Of a stretch of DNA of 64,000 bases, positions 21,841 through 32,975 are shown in pieces (within the stretch, counting starts at the first letter, position 1; every line of letters begins with the position of its first letter). Source of the stretch: Nothopassalora personata (lineage: Eukaryota > Ascomycota > Dothideomycetes > Mycosphaerellales > Mycosphaerellaceae); contig CM066292.1 in assembly GCA_033816765.1 (NCBI GenBank), positions 1,798,001 through 1,862,000 on the forward strand, in the 5' to 3' direction. The notes under the pieces were generated by a model. That model had not been told where the DNA came from. It saw only the letters and a program-made list of their open reading frames with translations, and made no database searches. Both the position numbers and the translations under genes were made by a program.

Positions 21841-23001
21841 GTCAAGGAATGGCAGTCAACGGGACAAGACGTTGATGCGAAAAAGGCGTAGGGCAGCTGA
21901 CGTGGCCAATGGTATAGAGAAGGATGGACTGACCAGAGTGAGCACGGGGATGACCGCCGCCCATTTTAGGGTGGGGATTGGGTCCTGGGATATGCTACTT
22001 CTTGAAAGCAAAGTCCAGGCGTGAACCAGATAGCGCGAACAGGTCTCAAAAGTTCCACATCCTACCGCGCCTGCTCTCGCCGCAGCTCCAACTTCCAACG
22101 CTCTGGCACGCATACATCCTTTCCCTCCAACTTGCCTTCACCTCACACCTCACACCTCAATTCCAACTCATCATCCCCCGCCACCCCCTCAACCTGAAAA
22201 CTCCCTCTCCCACCCCTCCATCAACCTAACCTCCTCACCCTCACCTCCCACCCCTCATCCACCCCCCCCCCCCCACCTCCTCCAACCTCTCTTCCACTCC
22301 TCCCTCCTCTCCACCACCACGTCCGTCTCCCTCCAACACGCCAAAATCTTCCCTATATCTATCAACCAAAAAAGCATCATCAGCCAAGCCCACTCACCAA
22401 AGAGCCTCCCCCACCCCTGTCCCCCTCTTCCTCCTCCCTGTCCATCTATCTCCGGCAAGCCCCGTTCTGCGCCCATCGGCGTTTAATGTCTAGGACGTAG
22501 AGGGGAGGAAGGCCGTTCTGGGCCCAATTGGAATTCGTGGCATTGGTCGGCGTAGTAGAGGAGGGAGAGGAGGGAGAAGATGCATGGTGGGCTAGGTGGA
22601 GGGGGGTTAGGGTGTGGGTGTGGGTGCTGTGGATTTATGGCTCGGTTAATGATGGGGTTTGAGGTGGTGTCAGGAGGGGTCGAGTAAAGGTTGGGCCCCC
22701 GGTTTTGGGTGGTTGATGTGGTTTGAGGAAGGTGGTGGGAGGGCCGGCATTAACTGTATCTGCGGATGGCGAAGGGGTAAATCTGATCCGACAGGAGAGA
22801 TGGAGATGTGGTGAATATGGCAGAGATTGCTTCCATTCGACTTCGTGAAATGCTTGCACGAATGAGACGGCAGCGCCGAACAGCCGCAACAGCTTAGTTG
22901 AACGGTATCTCTATCGCTTCAGGGCAATCATCAATAACGCTCGTAGCACTTAATGCTTCCTTCTCTTATCTTTCCCACCAAGTCCGCACGTCCCACCAAA
23001 C
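21841..23001. other. Intergenic, strongly pyrimidine-rich low-complexity tract
   Basis: From about 22,085 to 22,460 the plus strand is almost purely C/T-rich, with a C homopolymer of more than ten bases near 22,261-22,274. Beyond 22,500 the strand bias reverses to G-rich. No gene supported. Confidence 0.6.
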
Positions 23002-23785
23002 CTATTGGTATTGCTTGCTCGCGCTCTTGAAGACCGTCAACAGCCGTGCCGCCATTTCATCATCCCTTAATCGTTGGCTCAAGAAGCCTCCCAAATCTGC
23101 CCAAAACTCGTCCGTCTTCAAGATCGCCGCCGCTCCCTCCGCTTCCCTCTTCCCCTCCGCCTCGGCATTCGCCTTTTCGCTCTCCGGCGCACTCGTCTTC
23201 TCATCCACGTCCATCGGATCACCTTTCGCCTCAGCAGCTGTCGGCACAGGTACAGGCAGCCTCTCTTTCTCGGCAGTCACAGCTGGGGACTGAGCCCTTG
23301 GCGTGCCTCCCGTGCCACCCATAATCATTAGACTTAGCTCGGCATCACTTTCAATGCCAATGTCCTTCAAAGTTTTGAGATCTGTGACGGGCTTCTTGTT
23401 ATAGAGCACCTTGATCTTATCTTGGAGGATGCTCGTCCTCGTTGCATACTGTGTCTTGAGGTCGTGGATTGTGGTGTCGAGGGTGATGGAGGGGAGGGTG
23501 ATGGTCTCGCCATTTCGCATAGGTTTGAGGGTGGCTGTTATCGTCTTTTGCGAGGCGGCTTGAGATGCTGTAGGGCCTTTGCGGGAGGGGAAGGGGTGGG
23601 TTTGGCGGGGGAGGATGTACTGCGATTAGGTGAGTAGGAGGACAGGAAGCGTGTTGAGGGGAAGTATTGCGGACGGGACTCTGGTTAGGATACTGCCTAG
23701 GATCGCTGACATGATCTGCGGGGAGCTTGATGGGTTTCTTGTCGATGGTCGCCAGGAACTGCTTGGCGAAGGTGACTTCGGACAT
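23002..23785 (-). CDS. GET5: GET5/MDY2-type ubiquitin-like protein of the GET pathway
   Basis: Adaptor linking Get4 to Sgt2 during handover of tail-anchored proteins to Get3. Proposed exons are 23675-23785 and 23002-23619. The 242-aa product has a Get4-binding N terminus (MSEVTFAKQF...LPADHVSDPRQYP), a ubiquitin-like domain (about residues 64-138, ending LSLMIMGG), a Glu/Ala linker, and a C-terminal dimerisation helix pair containing FWADLGGFL. The intron is a problem: only a GTCCGC donor (23674) with acceptor CGCAG restores phase 0, and that donor is unusual. The two exon frames are certain; the exact junction is not. Confidence 0.85.
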
Positions 23786-24049
23786 GATGTGCTTGGCGTA
23801 GCTGCTGTACAGCGTCTCGAGCTCGTCTTGGGAGTGGAAAGCCAGCGGGAGGAGAGGAAAGAGGGGGGGGGGGGGGGGGGTGGCGGTGGCGGTGGTTAAT
23901 GTTGCCTGCTGTTTTGTGTTTGTAGGTTGCTGAGTTGGCTCTGTCGTCACAAGTTGACCGACGTCAGCGGACTTCACTCCGGCGCACATCTTCTGCAGAC
24001 ATGACACGTGATAAGACGGCGACATAGCCTACGAAGGCTACACACCAAC
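23786..24049. promoter_or_regulatory. Shared 264-bp promoter region of GET5 and CWC27
   Basis: Start codons of two divergent genes are 264 bp apart. The interval includes a G homopolymer (about 23,866-23,880) inside the GET5 5' leader. No specific factor site identified. Confidence 0.5.
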
Positions 24050-25601
24050 ATGGCGAACCTCTACAACCTCGAGCCGCAGCCTACTGCAAAAGTCATCCTC
24101 AACACGACCTCCGGCGACATCGAACTCTCGCTCTTCGCGAAGCAGACTCCCCTCGCCAGTCGCAACTTTCTACAACACTGTCTCGACGGCTACTACACCA
24201 ACACAATCTTCCACCGTTTAGTGCCAGGCTTCATCATCCAAGGTGGTGACCCGACAGGAACAGGCCAAGGAGGCGAATCCGCTCTCGAAAATGGCGGCAC
24301 ATTTCAAGATGAATTTCACAGCAGACTCAAGTACAACAGGCGAGGACTGTTGGGAATGGCGAATGAGGGACCAAACAGCAATGGCAGTCAGTTCTTCTTC
24401 ACATTGGATGCGACACCGGAGCTGCAGGGGAAGAACACCATGTTCGGGAGAGTCGAGGGAGACACGATCTACAACTTGATGAAGATGAGCCAAGATGTAG
24501 AGATGGAGAGTGAAGGGAGCGAGAGGCCGCTGTATCCAACGAAAGTCACGGGCGCGGAGATTCTGGTCAATCCATTTGAGGATATGGTTGCGAGGGTCAG
24601 GGAGGCACCGAGGTCGAAGGAAGACAAGACGCAGGTCAAGAAGAGAAAGAAGCCGATGGGCAAGCAGGTACTGAGCTTTGGAGGTGACGAAGGAGAGGAG
24701 GAGACCGCGCCTGTGGCGAAGAAGGTCAAGGCGAACCCGAAGCTGGTGGCTGTGGAGCCTGATGAGGCAGAAGAGAGGATAGCCGAGACGCAGAAGAAGC
24801 AGAAGAAACTTGCGAAGCCGAAAGAAGAGGCTGTCGTGCCGGAAGAAGACATTGCAACAAGTCAGACGAGCACAGGGGGAGCACCAGCAGAGCAAGAAGA
24901 GGATGAGGAAAGTGGCGACGAATCAGAGGCAGAAGAAGACAGGCGGAAACGGAAGCTGGACCAGACCAATGCAGAAATCCAGGCCCTGAAAGCGAGCATG
25001 AAGCGCACAGTCGATATCAAGCCTCGAAAAGAAGAAAAGCCCAAGTCAGCCCTCGAAGCTATGATTCCCACAACGAGTACAAGAGGTCGAAAACGTGGCA
25101 AAGCAACAGACGAGAAAGGCGCCTTCGACCTATTTCAGTCCTTCAAACAACGCCTAGAAACACTACCCACCGAATCCACTTCCGGAACGAACGGCACATC
25201 GAAAGACCATCCCAACCCTGAAGCCACTACGTCCAGTGACGCAGACGATGACGAGGAAGCAGTACTGTGTGATCTTCACTTCATCGCAAACTGTCAATCT
25301 TGCAAATCTTGGGACGAAGAGAAGCCAGATGGCGAGGCGGAGCAGGATGGTGACGATGACCCGGGCTGGATGGCTCATACTCTGACATTTGCTAAAGACA
25401 CCCTTGGTAAGGTATGTATAAGACACTGTGGACACTAGGTCATTACACAACCATATGATAGCGGATCGAAGCTGACTGCGACTTTCACAGGACTTGGAGT
25501 GGAAAAGGAAAATGGAAGAAATCGAAGTCATTGATCCGAGGGAGAAGGCGAGGACGATTAAAGAGGAGAGGAGGAAAGGGAAGGAGAAAGCGAAGAAATA
25601 A
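24050..25601 (+). CDS. CWC27: CWC27, spliceosome-associated cyclophilin-type PPIase
   Basis: Cyclophilin found in the activated spliceosome. Exon 1 is 24050-25411 and exon 2 is 25491-25601, phase 0, with a 79-nt intron (GTATGT, branch CTGAC, TTCACAG). The 490-aa product starts MANLYNLEPQPTAKVILNTT, has the cyclophilin domain up to about residue 170 (FHRLVPGFIIQGGDPTGTG, ANEGPNSNGSQFFFTL), then a long charged tail with KKRKKP and KRKLDQTN motifs typical of CWC27. The last exon is a Lys/Arg/Glu helix. An upstream in-frame start at 24008 is less likely. Confidence 0.94.
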
Positions 25602-26553
25602 TCGTTGAGAGAGCAACGCTTGAAACAATCCTTAACGAGACCTGCGGTGCTGCAACGCCTCTCGGTATGTTGTTTCGTGCAATGGCTCAGCACCAGAAGC
25701 AGCAAGGCACGTGGAAGGTAGACATCGCCGGTGGGATCCGCCCCGCCAGCAATCTCCTCGGACATGCCTTCAACGCATCTCGACAAGTGACAGCCACCGC
25801 CCCTAGGTCTTGCGCAGTCTGGTGGCAACAGATCCGAAGTTATCGATGACGCTAACTCTTGCGTCTGTCCTGTGCCCTAAGGGGGGATGTCACGTCTTAT
25901 GCACGCACGACGCCCCCGCAGCTTAAGCTTTTCGCCTCGTGCAGGCTTTGGGTAGGGAGGAGTGAGCGAAGACGGTGGTGGTGTAACTAGTGCTGCTAGT
26001 GCTCGACGTCAAAGCCCGCCGCTCTGCGTACTACATATGTAAGTTGAAGTCGTCCGGGGTGGGTCCAACTCCAACCACAGCCGTCACTCGCCGAAGACAG
26101 CTCCCTCCTGAAAGAGTAACATAGCCCGAAAGCTGCCTCCTGCGCCCTTTTGAGCTTCATTCTCCAGCAAGCAGATTGACGCCACGTCCCGCTTGCGTAA
26201 GACTCTTCTTCCACGCCCTTCTCATCATCTCGACCTAATAATGCACGCAATGAGCCGCCTCCAGCACTGGAAGCGCCGCGAATTCTGTGGAGAGTCGGAG
26301 AACCCATCCGTGCTCTGTGTGCGGCAAGTATGGCCGGCCGCTGCTACTCGCAACATCATGTGAAGGAGTAGCTGGTCGCGGTAAATATATAGCTTGGAGA
26401 TGAAGACTCCATGGAGCTTCAAGCACAGCCAGACAGCCTCACACCATCTCACCATCCATCAGTCCACTCCACTTCCCTTGCGACATTGTCCGCAAAGCGC
26501 AGCACTCTTTCTTGGCTAACAACCACCCGGTGCACGCATCTCAGCCTTTCGAG
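25602..26553. other. Intergenic region
   Basis: CWC27 3' flank and P450 promoter. No supported gene. The P450 frame extends upstream to a TTG at 26512, which is not used as a start. Confidence 0.5.
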
Positions 26554-28101
26554 ATGTACGGCTACCTCTTCGGCCTCGTGGCCATCACCTTCGGGATTGT
26601 TCTCACCCTCGGAAAATGGACGGTGGAATACTACAGAGACCCCAAAGGTCTGCGGCGGTACCCTACCATGACCTGGTTCGCTGGCATGACCAACATTCCT
26701 TACATGTTCATCTCATACTGCGGGTTCCGGTCCAAGTACATGCTGGCGAAGCACCGGTCCGGCCAGGCAATCATCCGGACCGGTCCGAACACTTTGTCTT
26801 TCAGCGACATGCGCGCCATCAAGGACATCTATGGCCACAGCACGAAATGCACCAAGGATGACCAGTACGTTGTGCAGGCTGGCTCGCACTTTCACCTTGC
26901 GGATGTTGTCGACAAGAAGGAGCATGCCCGCAAGCGGAAGGTGTTATCCTCAGCGTACGCTCTCAAGAATCTCGAGGAATGGGAGTTCAAGGTCGCCGAC
27001 AAGGTTGAGAGGCTGATCGCCCAGTTCGACAAGCGTTGTTCCGACAACGGTCAGGATGTCGTCATCGACTATCGACCATGGACCAACTACTTCACCCTCG
27101 ACGCAATCGCCGATATCGGACTGACGCATCGCTTGAACTTCCTGGACAATGCGAGCGACCGTTGCCTTGCTACTCGGCCGGACGGCACAACATACGAGGC
27201 CAACCTTCGAGAATGTCTTTACGCCAACTCTCGCGCGACCTCCATCTTCTGCTACACATACGACTGGTACAAGCAGATGACCAAGCTGACCCGAGCCGTG
27301 CCATACTTCCAGCGTCTCTGGAGCTTGAACGACGACTGGGATGGCATTCCAAGGTACCTTGCTGCCGAGCGAATGAAGCGTTACCAAGCCGGCGAGAAGC
27401 TTGACGATTTCTTCCAAGCACTTATGGAGGACCGCGACGGCTCGCCTCACACACTCGAGTGGGGCGAGATCGTTGCAGAAGTCACCATCATGATGAACGC
27501 CGGCAGTACCACCACCGCAATCTCTATGGCCAATGTCATGTACCAGCTCCTCAAACATCCCGACGTGATGAAGAAGCTCAGGCGAGAGATCGATGAGACG
27601 CTCGATGACGATGAGGACGTTGCACCTTATGAGAAGGTCAAGTACCTTCCTTACCTCCGCGCCTGTCTTGACGAAAGTCTTCGCCTGTTCCCGCCCATCT
27701 CGCATGGTCTGACCCGCCAGACGCCGCCAGACGGTCAAGAGATTTGCGGTCAATACATTCCAGGCGGCACGACCGTCAACGTCAGCTCCTTCATCGCACA
27801 CCGCGACCCAGAGATCTTTCCAGAACCAGAGTCATACATCCCCGAGCGGTGGCTCGGCGAGGCCGGCAAAAATCTCGGGCCTTACTTCATCGCTTTCTCG
27901 GCTGGTGCGCGCGGCTGCATCGGACGCAACATCGCATATCTCGAGCAGACTGTGCTATTGGCCAGCTTGATCCACAGGTATGACTTCGAATTTGCCGATC
28001 CCAAATTTGAGGTTGGTCGCTACGAGTGGCAGAACCTGCACCTCACCGAACTTCCCGTGAAGATCCACCGTCGGCAGAAAGCGCATGTGGAGGCGAGCTA
28101 A
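26554..28101 (+). CDS. Cytochrome P450 monooxygenase
   Basis: ER-anchored haem monooxygenase; substrate unknown. One exon, 515 aa, usual fungal length. N-terminal anchor at about residues 4-20 (YLFGLVAITFGIVLTL). Motifs: I-helix AGSTTT (316-321), ExxR as ESLR (374-377), PERW, and the haem loop FSAGARGCIGRN (448-459, ligand Cys455). The first ATG of the frame is 26554. It converges with the Zn2Cys6 regulator (150 bp between stops) and lies 2.8 kb from a P450 reductase, suggesting a joint pathway. I cannot assign a CYP family from memory with confidence. Confidence 0.95.
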   Translation: MYGYLFGLVAITFGIVLTLGKWTVEYYRDPKGLRRYPTMTWFAGMTNIPYMFISYCGFRSKYMLAKHRSGQAIIRTGPNTLSFSDMRAIKDIYGHSTKCTKDDQYVVQAGSHFHLADVVDKKEHARKRKVLSSAYALKNLEEWEFKVADKVERLIAQFDKRCSDNGQDVVIDYRPWTNYFTLDAIADIGLTHRLNFLDNASDRCLATRPDGTTYEANLRECLYANSRATSIFCYTYDWYKQMTKLTRAVPYFQRLWSLNDDWDGIPRYLAAERMKRYQAGEKLDDFFQALMEDRDGSPHTLEWGEIVAEVTIMMNAGSTTTAISMANVMYQLLKHPDVMKKLRREIDETLDDDEDVAPYEKVKYLPYLRACLDESLRLFPPISHGLTRQTPPDGQEICGQYIPGGTTVNVSSFIAHRDPEIFPEPESYIPERWLGEAGKNLGPYFIAFSAGARGCIGRNIAYLEQTVLLASLIHRYDFEFADPKFEVGRYEWQNLHLTELPVKIHRRQKAHVEAS

Positions 28102-28250
28102 TGGTGTGCATGACGGATGAGATTTCATTTTTGGAGCGTTCTGGCGTGGTGCATGAATCGGCGTTTGAACAAGGCATGGATCCAGAGGTAGCTAGCTCTC
28201 GGATACTTCGATCGAGCTTCAAGATTGTAATTGGTAGTTGACCGCGATGA

Positions 28251-30247
28251 TCAGTCATTTGGACAATCAAGATCGTTCCACTGCGATTCAAGCACAGTTC
28301 GAGTTGGTACCGTGCTCCAGCCCATGACCTTTTCTACTTGCCTCAAGAAGCTCAGCACACGTCTGCGCTGTGGAATATTGGTAATGCAGTACCCTGCTAC
28401 CCGAAGAAGATGGTGAGCTGTGAAATTGGCATTCTCCACGAACGGGTTCGACTCGGCCAAGCCAATTATGGCTGCCAGGTGGAACGTAACATCACGCTGT
28501 TTGAACAAGTCAGCAACTGCGAGGACCGCTCTGATTGCAAGAACGGCAGAGCTTACCTCCAAAGCACGTCGCTTCTTGGCTGCTGAGAAGCCGGTAAGTA
28601 CTTCCACTTCTGGCGCGTGTATGAGCAAAAAGATTTTGCAGGCATGGTAGTATTGCATCGCGGCGACTAGGAAGTGGGTCAGAACTGCGCCCTACGAATG
28701 TGGCCTCACGAGAGTGTCACGTACCTTGAGGCGGACTGATCATGTGAATGATCGGCGTTGGGCGACTCTTGGCAACATCAAAGTCTTCGTAGTAGATGGG
28801 TTGGAACAAGCTACATCTTCTGTCATTCCACGCTTCGACGTCGAGCTTGAGACGTGACCATTGACCAATATGATCGTGGCCCTGTGGGCCGTACGTCAGT
28901 CTCAAGATCTGGGCAAAGAGCAGTACAACCACATTAGCACACGCTCCGTCATCACGGAACGTGAACGCTGACGACTGATCAAACAGTTCAAGCCTAAAGC
29001 TCGGGCCGACACTTCGTGTCAAGGATATATAGATATCCTGACGGAGCGCCTGCCAGCATGCTGCTTCGCCCAGGCCACCTGAGTGTGCAAACCTGGGTAT
29101 GGCGTGGAGAAGTCGACCGGTGCCATCCAGATGGAGGTGTTGATCGCACGTAGACTCAATCTCCTCGTACACTCGAAGGCACACTACCGTTGCCAGCAGG
29201 TTATCATCATAATGCGATTCTGGTCCAGACAGTTGATCTATCACCAAGCGCAAGCATTGTCCGTGATAAAACGAAGCTTCTGCTGGCTCGGGCTTGCTTG
29301 AGAGTATAGCCAGATGCCGGGATGTCAAGGCCAGTATTGCGTACAGAACCATCGGCTTATGCATGGCGCGTCTCGGGAGTTCGTGCGTGAACTGCATCGA
29401 GAGGTCGCACACGTCGAACCAAGGTCCTACTTTGTTGATGAAGTGCTGAATCAGGAAGCCCTCTCGACGGGATAGGTTCAGCTTGGGAATGGATCCCGGA
29501 GTGGGGAGACTGGCTGGTAGAGGTTCATCTGTGCTACCGACTGGAAAGATTCCGGGAAAGGCCGAGCAGGTAGTATCAACGTGATCTTCGTGCCGTTTGG
29601 CCAGTTCGTCGATCGATGCTGGGGACGAAAAGTCCGGCAAATTGCGGCTGGAACCATTCTCTGGGCGTGGTGTTTCCGAGGACTGGGAAGATGGCCCACA
29701 AGGAGATAGGCGTGGCGCCCTGAGATCATGGCCTGGGTCTGCCTCGTGAATGAGCATATTGTCGATGGTCGCCGTACCATGATGATTGCGCGGCACTTCT
29801 GAAGGGACAGCCGGCGACAGCAAGCCTGAGATGGGAGCACCACGTCTCGGAAGCTCTGCCGTAGCCACTGGCATATCAGCATCTGTCGCCGGTTGGGTGG
29901 ACTCTTCGTCGTCGGGTACGCCGTACTCCAGACCGGTTCCATCTTCAATGATGAAGCTGTCTGCATGCTATCTATCAGTCACGGGGTCGCCATATCGTCG
30001 AATGGTACAAACAGTGCGTCCTCTTCGAGACCCATTTCTGATCTCTCGCGTAGCGCAGCTCTTGTCGCGCCCCATCAGCTTGATGAGAGGAGCCATCCAC
30101 GTGAGTGACGTGTCTGAATCGGTACCTGGGCCGGAATGTGCAGTCACGGCCTGCCTCGGAGCAGCGCGTGCATTTGATGTTGCCCGCGTCAGTCACGCAC
30201 TTTAGATGTCGTTTGCGACAACTTGCGCAACCTTTTCCGGGTCGCAT
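28251..30247 (-). CDS. Zn2Cys6 transcription factor with fungal-specific C-terminal domain
   Basis: Probable nuclear regulator, perhaps of the adjoining P450/reductase genes. Four exons: 30013-30247, 28725-29960, 28557-28684 and 28251-28496; introns of 52, 40 and 60 nt. The 614-aa product has a complete binuclear cluster near the N terminus with spacing Cys-x2-Cys-x6-Cys-x8-Cys-x2-Cys-x6-Cys (residues 7-36), a Ser/Pro-rich linker, and a helical regulatory domain from about residue 225 (LIQHFINKVGPWFD, RHLAILS), as in ArcA-like regulators. Intron 3 (GTAAGC, branch GCTGAC, AACAG) is in frame, so retention adds 20 residues. The 40-nt intron 2 is short but is the only join that restores the frame. 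Confidence 0.87.
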
Positions 30248-30887
30248 AACGAAGCGGACAATCTAGCCCATTGCGATGACCCCGTGGGGGATTTGTACCA
30301 CATGTTGAGGTGATGTATTATTGTTCGAGATCGAGATGGGAAGTTGGGGGGGGGGGGGGGTGGAGATTTAAGACTAGTCTTCGGCATAAATGTCTTCCCC
30401 ATCTGCGGCACCGTCCCACCTGACGCACCACACAATTGCACTAAACTTGGGTGGTGCTCATCAAGTCTTGATTCGGGTCACCTGGACAACAGTGGGCGCC
30501 CTTTGATCACGGCGCGGCCCGCCGTTTCCTTTCAATGAATGCAAAGGCAATTTATTCCGGCCAAGAGTTGCTTGGCATTGGAAACGTGACTGAAGCATCA
30601 AGGCCATTCATTCATTACCCGATACATATCAGAACAGATGGTCCAAGCGGGGGTGAGATAGTCTGCAAGGTAGAACCTCTGGGACATATCGGCAGCAGCG
30701 ACGTCGTGGTCACAACTCCGTGGCGCTTTGACAACTCGAGTTCAACGAGTCTGCTTCCTTCCTAGAGACGAGACAGTAAAATTCCCCCTGATAGTCAGTG
30801 ATGCTTGGATCTGGTACGGTGGTATCAAGATTGTTCTGTCCATGACCATCTAAACGCACAGAATACTGAGTAAATGACCCGACCCAT
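30248..30887. other. Intergenic region
   Basis: Promoter of the regulator and 3' flank of the reductase. A G homopolymer lies at about 30,347-30,361. No supported gene. Confidence 0.5.
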
Positions 30888-32975
30888 TCAGCCCCAAACA
30901 TCCTGCTGCCACCTCCTAATCCTCTTCTGCGTATCCATAAACGCCCTCAACCCCTCCTCACTCAACCCCTGCCTCTTCTGCACTTCCTCACCCACAACCT
31001 TACCCACATCTCTCGCCATAGCCGCAGAGCCGCAAATGTAAAACGAAGCCTCCTTCTCCGTCACAAGATCACAAACTTCCTCCGCATGCTCCCTCACCCT
31101 ATCCTGGACATACACTTTCCTACCCTGATCAGGTCTCGAAAACGCAGTGATGAGCGAGAAATTCAGCTCCGGGACCGCAGCCCAAGCCCGGAGCTCGTCG
31201 CCGTACAGGAAATCTTGCTTTTCATTACGACATCCGAAGAAGAGTATCGTCCTGCCAATCTCCCTCCCCATCTTCTGCAACCTCGCCCGCTCCTGTAAGA
31301 AAGCTCTGAAAGGTGCGATTCCCGTGCCTGCAGCCACCATGACGATAGGCTGCGCCATGTTCGCCGGCATCTTGAACGTAGACTTCCGGACGTGTGCGTT
31401 GATCCTCGTCTCGCTGCCCTCCTGGCCCAGAAAAGATTTCTGCAGATCAAGGAGATGATTTGTGCAGAGACCGGGAATCACGGTTTCGCCGGATATGCGC
31501 TTGTCAGACACGACGGCGGTGATGGAGATTTGGCGGGCGTGGACGACGGAGGACGAGGATATGGAGTAGTAGCGAGGTTGCATGGCGGGAAGGAGTTCCA
31601 CCACTAGGGAGAGGGGCAGGGAGGACCATGTTCCTTCGCCGGGTGCGACGTGTCCAAGGAGACGGCCGAGATTGAGGTAAGTGGAAGAGCTTAGCTTGTC
31701 GTAGGCTGCTTTGTCGGTGCTGAGATTGATGAGGAGTTCTTTGGCGGCTGATGTCGGAGCGAACTGGATGAGTGAAGAAATGGTTTCGCGGGGCACGGCT
31801 GCACAGGTCTCGAGATATGTTGTAAAGAGGGCTTCTAGGGTCGTTGGGGTCGGCACTTTGAGCCTGGTCTCTGCATCAAGCGATCGTAAAGAGATTGGCG
31901 TTGTGCGTGAAGAGAGCTTGCCGAGACTGGATAGCAGGCGTTCGACTTCTGGCTTGGGGTTCGCGGCCCAGACTCCGAGGTGGTCGCCGGTTTTGTACTT
32001 CAAGTTGGGATGCTCGTGCAGATCCACTTCCATGTGGATGCAGTTGCGGTCCTTCGCGTCGTCAAACAGCTCTCGCGTGGCCTTGACTGGGAGGGAATGC
32101 ACAGGAGACATGATGCGCTCAGCTTTCCTGTCCCGCTTTGGCACCCAAGGCTCTCCAGTGAACAGATCGATTGGCTCGAGTGAGGTGTCTTCGACGACCT
32201 GTACAGACGGCTCATACACGGGTTCGTGTTCTTCCCAGCCCATGGTGTTCTTGAAGTGCTGGAAAACATTGGTTTTGAAGTCGAGGTAGTGCTCTTCTGT
32301 CTGACCTTGCGCATCGTCGGCGTAGCTGACGGGCAGCAGGGACTTCGCCCCAAGGTTGTTGAGCTTCGTTGCCACGACGTCGACAACAGCATTGTAGTAC
32401 TTGTAGTTGCTATTGCCCAAGCCCAGAGCCACGTATTTCAGGTTCGCGAACGGGCTGCCTCCAGCAGTCTCAAGCCAGCTCCACAGATCCTGTAGATTGT
32501 CGCTCGGGTCACCCTCGCCAAAGGTAGACACGATGAAGATTGCCAGCTTCGAAGCAGGAATTTCACCAATGGATGTGGTCTCATAATCAGACACATCAGC
32601 AGCGAGAGCCTTGATCCCAAAGCGTTGTCTGATCTCCTTCGACAGACGGTGGGCGAAGCGCTCAGCAGTGCCGGACTGAGAACCCCAAAAGATTACGATG
32701 TCCGCACCAATCTGGTCCAGCTTCTCGGCGATGTTGCGGGTTCCTTTTACGCCGCCGACAGCTCCCATCTTCTCCTGCGGTCTTTCATACAACTTGTAGG
32801 CGTGGGGGTCTGGTCGCTCGAAAAGCAGGCCCAGGTACCAGAGTGTCGCCAGCACAGAGGCGACTGCTGCCACAGCGATGGCATCGTCGAGGGAGAGACG
32901 CCTCGGCAGACTGGAAAACACCTTCTCGATGCTCACCAAGCTGAGTGGTGGCAGCTGGATGTTTTGCATCTCCAT
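30888..32975 (-). CDS. NADPH-cytochrome P450 reductase (CPR-type diflavin reductase)
   Basis: Passes electrons from NADPH through FAD and FMN to P450s at the ER. One exon, 695 aa. Membrane anchor about residues 31-51; FMN site FWGSQSGTAE (96-105) and STFGEGDPSDN; FAD site RYYSISSSS; NADPH site VAAGTGIAPFRAFLQER; near-C-terminal Trp in DVWG. All flavin motifs are intact. The FMN loop reads GSQSGTAERFA where housekeeping CPRs usually have GSQTGTAEDYA, which with the location beside a P450 suggests a pathway-dedicated paralogue. That last point is inference. Confidence 0.93.
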   Translation of the reverse strand: MEMQNIQLPPLSLVSIEKVFSSLPRRLSLDDAIAVAAVASVLATLWYLGLLFERPDPHAYKLYERPQEKMGAVGGVKGTRNIAEKLDQIGADIVIFWGSQSGTAERFAHRLSKEIRQRFGIKALAADVSDYETTSIGEIPASKLAIFIVSTFGEGDPSDNLQDLWSWLETAGGSPFANLKYVALGLGNSNYKYYNAVVDVVATKLNNLGAKSLLPVSYADDAQGQTEEHYLDFKTNVFQHFKNTMGWEEHEPVYEPSVQVVEDTSLEPIDLFTGEPWVPKRDRKAERIMSPVHSLPVKATRELFDDAKDRNCIHMEVDLHEHPNLKYKTGDHLGVWAANPKPEVERLLSSLGKLSSRTTPISLRSLDAETRLKVPTPTTLEALFTTYLETCAAVPRETISSLIQFAPTSAAKELLINLSTDKAAYDKLSSSTYLNLGRLLGHVAPGEGTWSSLPLSLVVELLPAMQPRYYSISSSSVVHARQISITAVVSDKRISGETVIPGLCTNHLLDLQKSFLGQEGSETRINAHVRKSTFKMPANMAQPIVMVAAGTGIAPFRAFLQERARLQKMGREIGRTILFFGCRNEKQDFLYGDELRAWAAVPELNFSLITAFSRPDQGRKVYVQDRVREHAEEVCDLVTEKEASFYICGSAAMARDVGKVVGEEVQKRQGLSEEGLRAFMDTQKRIRRWQQDVWG

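Noticed and set aside
26512..26553. Earlier start of the P450
   Set aside because: The frame opens with TTG; the first ATG at 26554 directly precedes the membrane anchor.
26950..27801. 283-codon minus-strand frame
   Set aside because: Lies wholly inside the P450 gene, whose motifs are complete.
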